Made by a program: the position numbers and the translations under genes. From Cololabis saira (Eukaryota; Chordata; Actinopteri; Beloniformes; Belonidae), in the NCBI RefSeq assembly GCF_033807715.1, contig NC_084592.1:1956001-2020000 (forward strand): 64,000 nt of DNA. The letters run 5' to 3'. Below are positions 1 through 10,504 of this stretch, in pieces; within the stretch, counting starts at the first letter, position 1, and each line of letters opens with the position of its first letter. Under the pieces are notes generated by a model. That model was not told the DNA's origin. It made no database searches and was given only the letters and a program-made list of their open reading frames with translations.

Positions 1-592
1 ATATTAGAAATATTCTTAAATAAATGTTTGTGGTTCAAAGAGAGTTTGCCTGCTCTGCCTGTGCCCATGTAGGTTTTTTTTCTCTGGGTTATCTGGATTT
101 CTGTTTTATTGCAAAGATATAGCTTTTTGAGTGATGAATGATCGTAATGACAATAAAAGTGGCTGGTGTCATATTATGCATTAAGGATTCCAGCAGCAAG
201 TTCTTAGAGCTTTATCTCAACTTTTATTAACACCAGACATCTCGTGATCAAGTTACAAAACATCACCTCAAAACACGACTACTTCCTGTGTGTGCTCTGA
301 ATGCCTTTCAAAATAAGATAACACTGCAGTACCAACTCAGATTCCACCACAGCTGGATTATTCATTTTGTAGAGCAATATTTGTATCCTAGGAAACAACT
401 GAATCAGTGTAAAAATGTTTTCCCTTACCATGCAGGCAATGGCACATATACTCATGCCTCCGTGGGAAATGTTGTTATGTCAGGGATGGTACAGTTGTTA
501 TAACACCTTGTCATCTTTACCAATGAGAAATATGACAGTTATTATCCATCAGGATGAAAGACTTTAAGATCTTTTTATATCTGTATATTTAG
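1..592. other. Intron sequence, no recognised content
   Basis: AT-rich sequence upstream of the first visible exon. I see no exon, repeat boundary or RNA gene in it. A short open frame at 288-503 has no recognisable domain and is probably chance. Confidence 0.5.
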
Positions 593-708
593 GTGTTCAG
601 AGTCTTCTCGTCCAGAAACCTCCCGACCATGTTTGCTTCCCTGCAAGAAAGACTGTGAAGTGACACCCTTTAGTGAATGGACAGACTGCCCATCAACCTG
701 CATTGCAG
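593..708 (+). CDS. thsd7b: THSD7-family gene, coding exon (first in window)
   Basis: Internal coding exon of a large thrombospondin type-1 domain protein of the THSD7 family, a single-pass membrane or secreted matrix-type protein linked to endothelial and neuronal adhesion. Splice acceptor ag at 591-592 and donor gt at 709-710 bound 116 bases. The first base completes a codon begun in the previous exon, and the last base starts one. The 38 codons contain RPCLLPCKKDC followed by FSEWTDCPSTC, the end of one TSP1 repeat and the W-x-x-C start of the next. Spacing of cysteines and the KKDC.VTPFSEW string fit THSD7B better than THSD7A as I remember them; a THSD7A orthologue is the alternative. The five later exons join in phase, so the gene appears intact over this stretch. 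Earlier exons lie upstream of the window. Confidence 0.85.
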
Positions 709-958
709 GTAGCCTGCTTGATACATTTTTATTAACTTGTTTTAAAAACAAATGTCTGTCTGATAACCAGACTAGATAAGCATACATTAGCATAATCTTT
801 ATAACCTTTGCTCTTTTAAAATGCACACCATTAAAAGTGTTAGAGAATACCTAATGCATAGTGGTATCATGAGATGAGAGAAATGAGAGGAAGTGTATAA
901 GTGCATAAATGTGTACCATACTAATGTTTTTTTTCTTGAAAATATGAATCATATACAT

Positions 959-960
<2 letters not shown>

Positions 961-1000
<40 letters not shown>

Positions 1001-1016
1001 GTATTATTGTTGTTGT
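961..1016 (+). repeat. (ATT)n microsatellite
   Basis: Thirteen perfect ATT units from 961 to 1000, then a degenerate GTT tail. It lies in the first intron (709-1646). The rest of that 938-base intron shows nothing else that I recognise. Confidence 0.95.
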
Positions 1017-1646
1017 TATATTTTGAGTTACCCCACCCTTGTCCACTGGTAAAGACAATTCTAACGTTCAATGCATTAGTAAGTATGCATTATTAAGCTA
1101 ACACATGAAAAGGCAAACATTTAATGGATTTCAGCAAGTGGATTGTTTTACAGTATTTTAGAAATCAAGATGTGGCTGTTTGTACAAGAACTGCCTCATG
1201 GCAAACACCTCATCTCAGTAAACATGCTGTTTCCACTGGGCCTGGTAAAAATGTAGTGACTTTCTTAATTGCACTATTTTCAATATTTTCAATTATTTTT
1301 GTGTAATGGACCTTGTTGCATGAGCTAAATGAAGGCATTCAAGTGTGGTGTGTCCAAAAACCCACTGCAATTTAGTGGAGGACATCCCAAACATCAAGGG
1401 TGTGCTCCTCAGCTTCACATGGATTTGCAGGCACTTATTTTATAGTCTTCTTTTTGAGATGTTGGAGAGAGCGGCACTGGTGATATTGAATCTGCATCCG
1501 TTTAGGATCCAAGGCAAACATCAAGCAGTTCTGTGCCGTTTGATTTAATTTTTCTATAAAATGCTCACAAAAACTCACCTATGCAACTATTCTGTTGCTG
1601 TACATAAAATTATTTTTTTGCTAAGATTGTGTTTCATTTTCAGCAG

Positions 1647-1779
1647 AAAGTGCATCAGCCATCAAGCAGTCTCGATACAGAACCATTATTCACAGGCCTG
1701 CAAATGGAGGTCAAGAATGTCCAGACACACTGTATGAGGAGAGAGACTGTGAATCACTTCATAAATGTCCAGTGTATAG
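1647..1779 (+). CDS. thsd7b: THSD7-family gene, second coding exon
   Basis: The exon continues the TSP1 repeat begun upstream: it contains KQSRYRTII, PANGGQECPD and LYEERDCES, the typical middle of a THSD7 repeat with its Gly-Gly-x-x-Cys segment. Donor gt is at 1780-1781; the final two bases AG join G of the next exon to make an Arg codon. Two acceptors are possible, cag ending at 1643 or at 1646 (a NAGNAG-type tandem acceptor). I chose 1647 because it gives a spacing between the Cys and the KQSR string closer to the mammalian proteins; using 1644 would add one residue. Phase in 1, phase out 2. Confidence 0.85.
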
Positions 1780-2376
1780 GTAAAAAGCACTATTTATAAT
1801 GAACCATTTTTTTTTCTTTCTTATCTAGAGGCAAGTTATATTAAATCACCAGCTCTGTATAATTACAAGATGAAAGCTGTTATGTGGAAACTACTGCTGA
1901 ACACCTGAATGTTGTAACATAGCTGATATGTGTAACCAAGCTTAGATGTGAGAAGCACGAGTAAGTTTGTGCATAAAGATGTGTGATTTTCAGATTATTT
2001 CCTATTCTAAACCAATGGGAAAATACTTATTTTAATATTAAGTGACTGAGGTTGTAACATATGCATGTGGTTTAATATTGTCACGTCAAACATCCAACAG
2101 TCAAGGACTCTCATCATCCTGATTGCAGTGTAATACAGCAGAAAAAAAACACCAACAGTTTTACTGAAATGGAAATTACTTATTTTTTAAAGTTCATAAA
2201 TTATGATATGTACTTGTGTTAATTGTTATATACTTGCAACAACATTGCAAATTGGGAACATGTAGCCCAGATCATCTGTGACAAAACTAACATGCTTATC
2301 TTATGAAACTAAGGAGCCTCTCTATTACTATAAATGTTTATTATATGTGATAAAAGTGAAAATGGAGCGTTGCTAC

Positions 2377-2479
<103 letters not shown>

Positions 2480-2487
2480 CAATGCAG

Positions 2488-2591
2488 GTGGAGAACACAC
2501 AAGTGGCACAGTTGTACCCTTGTCCCTGATTCTGTTAGACGAGGACTATCTGGATCGCGAGAAAACTGTGGAAATGGGTTAAACACACGAG
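2488..2591 (+). CDS. thsd7b: THSD7-family gene, third coding exon
   Basis: A 104-base exon, phase 2 in and phase 1 out, encoding RWRTHKWHSCTLVPDSV and then ENCGNGLNTR. This is the start of a TSP1 repeat of the W-x-x-C type, followed by the C-G-x-G-x-x-x-R segment. The LVP-S-V string followed by a C-G-G motif is a THSD7 hallmark. The donor gtaagt starts at 2592. The acceptor is unusual: the ~99-base (TG)n run at 2379-2477 occupies the place of the polypyrimidine tract, leaving only tttcaatgcag before the exon. The next coding exon lies 19.0 kb downstream, behind a block of transposons. Confidence 0.87.
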
Positions 2592-2904
2592 GTAAGTATT
2601 AACCCCAACCTTTCGACGGTTTTCTGTTTCTGTTCTCCAAAAAGTCACTGCAAATATGTCAGTATTTCGTGTTAGGTTTCATCATGGAACCACATTACAA
2701 TGTTATTTTACAATGCCCTCATTTTGGATCAAAAGTGGTAATTTTTATACTTGTACAGCATGTGATTCTTACTCCTATCTTTCTATAGATTACTTTTTGT
2801 TCGCGGTTTCTAAATTATGCAGATTTCTGTGTAAAGTTCTTGTGAAATATTAGCGGTTCGTTATAACAGGATTTAACTGGCCCAAATCACCAAGGTTCAT
2901 TGAA

Positions 2905-3516
2905 TGAGCCTGGTCCTGCTCAAGGTTTCTTCCCTCCTAAAGGGGAGTTTTTCTTGCCAGTATTTGGCTTAAGGCTTTTCTCCCACTAGGGGAGTTTTTA
3001 CCTGCCATTGTTTATGTAATAATTGCTCGGGGGTTTATGTTCATTTTCTGGGTCTCTGGAAAGCGTCTAGAGCAGTGGTCGCCAACCTGCGGCTCTAGAG
3101 CCACATGCAGCTCTTTAGCCCCGCCCTAGTGGCTCCCTGGAGCGTTTTCAAAAAATGTTTGACCTTTTTTTTTCTTTTTTTTCTTCTTTTCTCTGTTTTT
3201 CTTTTTTCCCTTTTTAATCTCAACATTTCGACTTTTTTCTCAAAATTTTGACTTTTTTCTCGACATTTCGACTTTTTTCTCAAGATTGTACTTCAACATT
3301 TATCTTGACATTTCGACTTTTTTCTCGAAAATTTCGACTTTTTTCTCAACATTTCGACTTTTTTCTCGAGATTTTACCTCAACATTAATCTCGACATTTC
3401 AAATGTTTTTCTCGACATTTCGACTTTTTTCTCAACATTTCGACTTTTTTCTCCTGGTCTAGAGACAACATCTGTTGTATTAGACGCTATACAAATAAAA
3501 TTGAATTGAATTGAAT
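2905..3516 (+). mobile_element. L2-type LINE 3' end, split by a hAT MITE
   Basis: The L2 3' untranslated region with 'cctcctaaaggggagttttt' and 'cccactaggggagttttta', then the tail 'gtattagacgctat' and TTGAATTGAATTGAAT. The same 3' end recurs at 34029-34277, 36572-36636, 57728-57806 and 61140-61290, which defines it as a repeat family internal to this window. An insertion at 3073-3456 interrupts it. Assignment to the L2 clade follows from coding copies at 50.7-52.5 kb and 61.3 kb. Confidence 0.8.
3073..3456 (+). mobile_element. hAT-type non-autonomous element with 8-bp TSD
   Basis: Begins CAGTGGTCGCCAACCTGCGG and ends ...CTCCTG, flanked by the 8-base direct repeat GTCTAGAG (3065-3072 and 3457-3464) created from the L2 tail. 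The 8-bp duplication and CAG...CTG ends are hAT features. Its body after about 3180 is a 20-bp-type tandem repeat built on 'ctcgacatttcgactttttt'. Confidence 0.8.
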
Positions 3517-4159
3517 AATTCATAACTCATCCATAGACCAGCAAACATCCCAATAAATTCCAAAATTGCTTGTTCTGTTTAATTTTGCTGCACCAAATGA
3601 TGCCCTGAAAAGTTTCTAGCATTTCTGGTCTTAGCAAGGTTCATTCAGCAGGGTAATTATGAATGACATTTCTCAAGTAAATTTCAGTGACTCTTTGATG
3701 AGGATGGAAAAATTGTTTGTTGTGCTGCCAGGTCATAAGCAATCCTCGGTGACCTTTTTTAGCTTCTGATTTAAATGTGATTAGAACGTAATTAAATACC
3801 AGTGACATTTCAAAAAAATGAAGCACGAAATCTGTAACTGATAGAAATCCAGTATAAAAATGTAGATTTTTAAAGAGCATAGACAGATGAAAAATGATAA
3901 TAAGTGCTTATATAAGATTTGAGGACAGAAAGGAAGCATTTTTAGATTTGGCCTAAGTTTAGCACATGTAAAAGTAACATCCACATCAAAGCAAGTATTG
4001 AAGGTTTCCTCACCTAACATCGTGTTGTAACAGGATGATGATTGTTATGATCCACTTCATCTATAGTTTTAACAATGTGGCTGGTTGGTAGCAATAACTT
4101 GTCAGACAATCATCTTGGACACAATATTTCCAGATTATTTCTTACATCATTTTCTTTAA

Positions 4160-4881
4160 AGGAGCCGTCTGTAAGAAATGGCCAAAACTGGTACTGCAGT
4201 CACTTTCAAAATATTGTTGAGCGGTGTGTACCCTCCCCCTCCTCCCCCGACCAGAGGTTGCCAGGTAGGCTGCAGAATGCAGCAGGAACGTAGGCTGCCA
4301 TGGCTGCAATAATTAGAGCCGAGCTGGCAACCCGGATGCCGAAACAATACTGACTTTGTGATTGGGAGATAGGTGGAGGGTGGAGCTTCAGAAACAATAC
4401 TGACTTGGTGATTGGGAGATAGGTGGAGGGTGGAGCTTCAGAAACAATACTGACTTGGTGATTGGGAGATAGGTGGAGGGTGGAGCTTCAGAAACAATAC
4501 TGACTTGGTGATTGGGAGATAGGTGGAGGGTGGAGCTTCAGAAACAATACTGACTTGGTGATTGGGAGATAGGTGGAGGGTGGAGCTTCAGAAACAATAC
4601 TGACTTGGTGATTGGGAGATAGGTGGAGGGTGGAGCTTCAGAAACAATACTGACTTGGTGATTGGGAGATAGGTGGAGGGTGGAGCTTCAGGCCAAAACA
4701 AAAAATGACAACATAAACATCAGTTGAGGGCTGCAACTCCTCTTTTTAAACTGGAATATCCTGGCTTGAGTGCTGTTATCAGTGACATAAATATTTGAAA
4801 TGAACATGATTTTTAAATGTCTGTTGACATATCGGGGTCATTTTATGATTTGTTTTATTATTGCTCTTACATACAGCTCCT
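4160..4881. mobile_element. TTAA-flanked non-autonomous DNA transposon
   Basis: Inverted ends AGGAGCCGTCTGTAAG and CTTACATACAGCTCCT, flanked by TTAA at 4156-4159 and 4882-4885. TTAA duplication suggests piggyBac or Kolobok mobilisation. There is no transposase. It carries the tandem array at 4341-4690. The terminal AGGAGC matches the smaller TTAA MITEs at 18.8, 22.9 and 49.5 kb. Confidence 0.8.
4341..4690 (+). repeat. Tandem repeat, 7 x 50 bp
   Basis: Seven nearly identical 50-base units starting 'gaaacaatactgacttggtg'; the first differs at one base (actttgtg). It lies wholly inside the TTAA element, so it arose within it. Confidence 0.97.
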
Positions 4882-4885
4882 TTAA

Positions 4886-5640
4886 AAGTGTCTGGCAATA
4901 AGAAATGCAGTATGATAACAAGCAGTTTCAGTTCAAGCTAATATTGTGCAACCACACAACTGGGATGACAGAATTAAATTTAAAATTTAAACATTAGTTT
5001 GTAGATTGAAATTGTAAGGTGAAAATGTCATTTTAAGTGATTTGTATGTATGCACGCATGTATGTATGTAGTTATACATATACTTATTCATTTAATTGCT
5101 TTTTTTTCTAGTCTTAGCTGTGATTAGCTCTGACTTTTCAAATGCCAGAATGTTACTTATTAAAGGTCTTTACACTTAACACTTTCGAAATATTGGGTTT
5201 GTGCGCTTGTAGGTATGTTTTACTCCTTACAAAAGGATTTGTTTTCTAAAGGAAGGTGCATTTTTTCCATCAGGTTGGATTTTGATGATAGTGCCTATGC
5301 AAAGAACAAGGCATCCTCTTAATACCTTTATTTAATAACAGTTCTTAGCACAATAGATGGAGCTAGGAAAATCCACCGCATCTTACACTCCCAACAATTG
5401 TTCTCAATTAAATGGATACATTTGGCAGCTAAAATCATCATCCATGACAATGTGATGCACAAGGGTCATTTGCTGACCATCCTTACATTCACTTGCTTTT
5501 TAAAGAACTTCTCATTTATTATCTTTATAATCATTGTGATCCGTATATCTATAAGGTGCCTACTGATAACTTTGACATAAAGAATATTAGCTCATGAATA
5601 TGTGAGACAGTGAGGTAAATGACTATCAACTTGCATTTTT
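4886..5640. other. Intron sequence, no recognised content
   Basis: AT-rich intron sequence with short tg/ta-rich words. I see no gene, repeat border or conserved element. Confidence 0.4.
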
Positions 5641-5644
5641 AAAG

Positions 5645-5985
5645 ATTTTTTTTTCCAGATTTTTTCCCCCAGTGCTCCTAGCTAAGTCAGTCGTGGATCA
5701 CGTTATTCTGGCCAGATCCTCCCCACCCCATCTGGCGCCCCGGCTGGCCAGAGGGGGCAGTGTAGAGTCCAGGATTGTTGCATGTTTTTGTGAGGGTAGC
5801 TCACATTAGCTACCCAAGGGAACATGGGGAGAACATACAAACTCCACACAGAAAGATCCTTTCACCAACCCCACTCAGGATGTGGGCGGTGAAGTCATGG
5901 GGGAACTTAACACGCCCCAGCTAAAATTTAACTCAGGATCTTCTAGCTGTGAGATGGCTGCACTACGACCACTTGCGTTTTAATA
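5645..5985 (-). mobile_element. Old SINE-like interspersed repeat
   Basis: Contains 'ggggagaacatacaaactcc' followed by 'acacagaaag', the signature of a very common teleost repeat whose reverse strand begins with a tRNA-like head. The tRNA-like B-box region at the right end is badly decayed. Orientation is from that head. The region 5986-6566 to its right is AT-rich and otherwise unrecognised. Confidence 0.45.
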
Positions 5986-6566
5986 AAATATGACTAAAAT
6001 ATTTAATAATCTTTTTTTGTTTGCTTTATTAAAATACAAATATACTTTATTATGCCGTTATTATCAGTTAACTAGACACTTGTTAACAGTTAACTATGCT
6101 TTTTGCATCTACCGGATCTAAAGCGGGAACAATGTCTTATCAAGGCTAATAAATCTTTTATTACACATTTATTAATGATTTTCACAACTTCCACATCTGG
6201 AATGAACACTACAGTACATGTGGTCAAAGTTGATAAACTGGGATGAAAACAATTGCATAATAATACAAATGTTTCAAAGGTGAAGCCCAAAATTGGCATT
6301 TATTGCTGTGGCTGTCAAGTAAACAGGACATTTTACTAAAATGGTATAAAAGTCACCTAAAACAGGCATTTGGGAACAAAAAAAAGCTCACTTTTAGCTC
6401 CTTTATACAAAACATCAATAAATGCAAAAAAGTACAGTTCTGTAAAGTGTAACATAAAGCTGAAGTAGATTTGTTTCTTGAATTTCCATTGAACATTTAA
6501 ACATTTTAACAAAGCAACCACTCTTTTGCACTCTTTAAACATGGTCCATTTGCTTCAAAAGCAATT

Positions 6567-6900
6567 CAATAGTTCCCCTTCCCAATGGGCAACAGTTTCC
6601 CTGATTTCTTAAGTGTCTGAACTGTATTGTCAACATCTGGACTGTCACGGATGGCATCAAAACATTTCCCAGCAAAATCACCAAGCTTGTGCTTTCTTGT
6701 ATGCTGATCTTTGAACTCTTCAAACTTTTCAGGGGCAGCAATGGAAAGCTCTGAAATTGGTGCATTCAAGGCAATTGTGTTGCAATCCACTCCCACTTAT
6801 TTACAGGCAGCAGTGCTATTCTTGTTCTTGTAGACCTTCAAAACTTTCCGGTAATGTGCAATTACCTCATCTGGATCACGTGCTGATGGTGAAGAAGAGA
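6567..6900 (-). pseudogene. CCDC106-like C-terminal domain fragment
   Basis: Read on the minus strand, 6900 to 6567 gives DEVIAHYRKVLKVYKNKNST, an in-frame stop near 6797, then GVDCNTIALNAPISELSIAA, DFAGKCFDAI and ending SGKLLPIGKGNY with a stop. This resembles the C-terminal domain of CCDC106-like proteins, which are greatly multiplied in fish genomes. It has no introns, no upstream part and one stop, so I read it as a retro-copied or transposon-carried fragment. It is cut on its 5' side by the repeat that starts at 6902. The family name is from memory and unverified; the sequence similarity to a mobile-element-borne domain is my inference. Confidence 0.5.
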
Positions 6901-6901
6901 G

Positions 6902-8285
6902 AGATGTATAACACACCTGGGTGCACGTTACGGTTCGGACCGCATTAACTGCCGAAGGAATGACATAAATTGCGCCAAAATTACACGATTAATTCAAAAT
7001 GTTCAAAATGGCCAAGTTTCTGTCCGGTTTCGGCCATGGCGCCAAAATACTTTTCTTTAAGTTGCGACATGATACAGGTGTGTACCAATTTTCGTGCATG
7101 TACGTCAAACCGTATTGTGGGGCTTGAGGCCTGAAGTTTTATCTGTATAGACCAATCAGATGAAGGGGGGGGGCGCGCTATTTAACTGCCGAAGGAATGG
7201 CATAAATTGCGCCAAAATTACATTATTAATTCAAAATGTTCAAAATTGCCGACTTCCTGTTCGGTTTCGGCCATGACGCCGACAGACTTTTCTTTAAGTT
7301 TTGACATGATGCAGGTGTGTACCGATTTTCGTGCATGTACATCAAACCGTATTGTGGGGCTTGAGGCACGAAGTTTTATCTGTATGGACCAATCAAATGA
7401 AGGGGGGGCGCGCTTTTTGGCGTCTATCGTCGCCACGGTAACACGTTTGACAAAAGTAATGCACAGCGTTGCAGGATCGAGACGCACATTTTGATGTATA
7501 ACACACCTGGGTGCACGTTACGGTTCGGCCCGTATTAACTGCCGAAGGAATGGCATACATTTTGCCAAAATTACATGATTAATTCAAAATGGCCAACTTC
7601 CTCTTCGGTTTTGGCCATGGCGCCAATAGACTTTTCTTTAAGTTGGGACATGATACAGGTGTGTACCGATTTTCGTGCATGTACGCCAAACTGTATTGTG
7701 GCGCTTGAGGCACAAAGTTTTCTAGGGGGCATTGTTGAGCCATTAGGCCACGCCCATTAATGCAAACCATGAAACATCAAATTTATTGCCAGGCCTGGCT
7801 TGCGTGCAAAATTTGGTAACTTTTGGGGAACTATCAAGTATGTACCAATCAGATGAAGGGGGGGCGCACTTTTTGGCGTCTATCGTCGCCGCGGTAACGC
7901 TTTTGACTGAGAAAAGCAATGCGCATCGTCGCAGGATCGAGACGCACATTTTGACGTATAACAAATTAAATTGCGCCAAAATTACACGATTAATTAAAAA
8001 TGGCCGACTTCCTGTTTGGTTTCGGCCATGGCACCAAGAGACTTTTCTTTAAGTTACAAAATTATACAGGTGTGTACCGATTTTTGTGCATGTACATCAA
8101 ACCATATTGTGGCGCTTGAGGCACAAAGTTTCCTAGGGGGCGCTGCTGAGCCATTTTGCCACGCCCATTAATGCAAACCATTAAATATAAAATTTTTCGC
8201 CAGGCCTGCAAGATTTGGTGACTTTTGGGGCACGTTTAGGGGGGCAAAAAGGCCCTCATTTCATCGGAAGAAGGGTAAAAAAACA
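6902..8285 (-). mobile_element. Internal part of the 'GAGCACTGACAGTGC' repeat family
   Basis: About four diverged tandem modules that begin 'tgtataacacacctgggtgc' (6905, 7494) or 'taactgccgaaggaatggca' (7182), each with 'ttcggccatggcgccaa', 'gtgtaccgattttcgtgcat' and 'ggggcgcgctttttgg'. The same modules occur in the complete copy at 54934-55965. The hairpin end is missing: sequence stops in 'ggccctcatttcatcgg' and an A-rich stretch. The region 8286-8660 is AT-rich with a possible LINE tail and nothing firm. Confidence 0.65.
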
Positions 8286-8661
8286 AGGAAAAAAAAACGA
8301 GAAAAAAAGAATTCCTAAAATCAAAATAAAGCTTTAAGCAGTTAAGAACTAGATTGCGTTGTGTAGTACTGTACTATTAATCACAGAACAATGGTGTCCC
8401 TGATGTTTGGGACACAAAGTGTACACATTTACACATTTATGAGATGAGATATACTTTTAATGTCCCCTAGGGTCATTTTTCCTTTGGCTCAGCACTGCAT
8501 AACAACATACATTAAGAGTAGTCATGTAGTTGTCACAGGTAAAAAGGACAAAGATAAAAAATATAAAATGCATACATTCATTCACACATAAGATAAAATG
8601 AGTTCGGAAAAATAAATAAAACAAATATAAAAAAACATTATTTGTGTAACAAATTAACATA

Positions 8662-9060
8662 CCGTATTTTCGCGACCATACGGCGCGCCGTGTGGCAAGG
8701 CGCAGCCTCAGTTTTGTGTGTCATTTCTGTATTTAAAACACAAATACGGCGCACCGAACGAAAAGGCGCCGTCTACACACACACGGCGCACCGCCTTACA
8801 ACAACACACACACAAGCATACAAGTGTGCGTATTTAAAAATAGAGCGGGAGCAAAACTTAGTTTGATTGTGCTTTATTTAAATTATTACAATCGTATTGC
8901 ATTAATCAAACCCATCGAAGTCTTCATCCTCCGTTTCTGCATTAAACAGCTGCGCTAAATCAACTGTGCCAGTCCCACTTTCCTCGTTGTCAGAGTCACT
9001 TTCCGTGCCGTGCGGCCCCTTGGAAATGATGCCGGCTTTTGCGAAAGCTCGAACAACAGT
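8662..9060 (-). mobile_element. pogo-like DNA transposon, terminal part with transposase C-terminus
   Basis: Starts after TA (8660-8661) with CCGTATTTTCGCGACC, then palindromic 'cggcgc' words, an end also seen at 26743. On the minus strand, 9055 to 8902 encodes HGTESDSDNEESGTGTVDLA, an acidic stretch and the ending EDEDFDGFD, then stop. An acidic C-terminus ending in an F-x-G-F-type string is typical of pogo/Tigger transposases (DDE with a CENP-B-like N-terminus). The catalytic part is absent; the sequence is replaced after about 9062 by GC-rich DNA. Confidence 0.5.
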
Positions 9061-9062
9061 GC

Positions 9063-9305
9063 AGCCCAGCAGACACGTCAGCCCACGATCTACAACCCAT
9101 CAACATTAAACTACGGAGACCGCCGCCGGGAAGGCCGACCTCCCCGCCGCAGGGACGCGTCGGCTGCCGCTCGGTCGGGCGGTTCCTCCGGCCTTCGGGC
9201 CCGCCTCTGCGGTGCAGCTCCCCCGGCTCGGCCTCGCTCCTTCTCGGTAGCGAGCCCGAGTCGCCCCGTCCGCCCCATTTGTCCCGCCACGGGTGTAGCT
9301 GGAGA
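9063..9305. other. GC-rich island related to the MITE core at 33.2 kb
   Basis: A sharply GC-rich segment in AT-rich surroundings, which opens frames on both strands by base composition alone. Its reverse strand shares 'gactcgggctcg', 'gagaaggag' and 'agctgcaccgcagag' with 33160-33255 in the same order, so it is probably a diverged copy of that MITE interior, not a gene or a CpG island of a promoter. Confidence 0.45.
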
Positions 9306-9639
9306 CTAAATAAGTTGTGTTTTATAGTAATTACTGATACTATCTGCATAAACTATTGTATTTTAAAATGAAAACAGCGTTTTTAATGTAACCAAGTATC
9401 CTACATCATAGCCACATGACAGGTGTTTGTAACAAAGAAAACTGTGAAAATCATTTAAGAATTTAATTAATTTCATTATTTTAATTGGGCAGGCACTTCA
9501 TTCCTCACTGATACACAGAGAAGCTTCTGCTGATTCAGCAACAGTCATGAAGCGTCTAGGTCCACACTAGCTTTGGCTAGCTATGTAGCTAGCTACGTGT
9601 TTGAGTTTTAATTTACTAGTTAGTACCAGTTAAACTTAC

Positions 9640-9763
9640 CAAAAGAGTCATCCTCTGTCTCACAACGCTTTCTCTTGTCAGTTGCTTCTTTTCGAGGTCC
9701 AAAACGGATTTTAATTCTACTCGGGGGCGAAGATGTTGGGATGTCTACCTCCATTTTGCGCAT
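9640..9763 (-). CDS. Possible first exon of a transposon or unknown gene
   Basis: On the minus strand an ATG at 9763 (second ATG at 9754) opens MRKMEVDIPTSSPPSRIKIR and continues with a basic segment, KRKRC and an acidic end, then meets a good donor G|GTAAGT at 9639. Basic-then-acidic short first exons with a strong donor are common in spliced DNA transposases. It lies 5' of the pogo-like C-terminus on the same strand and may belong to that element. I do not recognise the protein; chance is possible. Confidence 0.3.
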
Positions 9764-9967
9764 GGGAGTCACGTTTAAGTAGATTCATGTGCATTACCAG
9801 CCGCTACTGTCTGCCTTCAAAGTAAAAGCTCTTAAATGAACAATATACACGGAAGCGCAAGAAGAGGTAAAAGAACCAGCCCGCGCAAAAACACACAAAA
9901 AAGAAGGATGAAGAAAAAGAAGTGACTATATCAGAGTGGCGCTGCAAAACAAACTCAAAGGAGTAGT

Positions 9968-10480
9968 GTGAACACTCAGAAGGTTGCTCAAGGGAAAGGC
10001 CGCCCACCTAAGGATTCAGGTGAATCAACAGGCTCGACAGTTAGTCCATATGCTGCTCAAACAAAGAAGCAAATAAAATGCATATGCTGTCAACAGAACC
10101 ACTTCATTTACAAATGCGAAAAATGTACTGCTCTGACTCTTGATGAGAAGAAAGCGTTTGTGAAAACCAACAATATGTGCTTCGCTTGCTTGAGAGTTGG
10201 CCATGTTGCAAAAGATTGTCGGAAAAGGGCTACATGCAATGTTTGTAGAAAGAGCCATTCAACTCTGCTTCATGACGAACCGGCTCAAGAGGAAAAACCT
10301 GAAGCAAACCAACAGTTTGGTACATCCCAAACCATGGTGTGTACCACCCGCGAAAGCCAGAGAAGATTAGAGTTGTCTTCGACTGCTCTGCCAAATACGA
10401 AGGCACCGTTGAATGACCACCTCCTCACGGGACCTGATTTAACCAACACATTAACTGGAGTGCTGTGTTGGTTCCGATAG
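9968..10480 (+). pseudogene. BEL/Pao retrotransposon: gag nucleocapsid fused to RT remnant
   Basis: The 3' part of gag with zinc knuckles CFACLRVGHVAKDC and CNVCRKSHSTLLH, typical of BEL/Pao elements. Shortly after, the text jumps into the reverse transcriptase region: the strings DHLLTGPDLTNTLTGVL are RT sequence. The protease and N-terminal RT are therefore deleted, and the joint is out of frame in places. No 5' LTR is visible before 9968, so the copy is also 5'-truncated. Retrotransposon proteins of this kind package RNA (gag) and copy it (RT) in virus-like particles; this copy cannot. Confidence 0.8.
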
Positions 10481-10504
10481 TATCCAATTACGATCAACTG
10501 CGAC

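Noticed and set aside
8996..9371. Overlapping Arg/Pro/Gly-rich frames on both strands
   Set aside because: Caused by GC-rich composition; the segment is related to a MITE core and no frame shows a domain.
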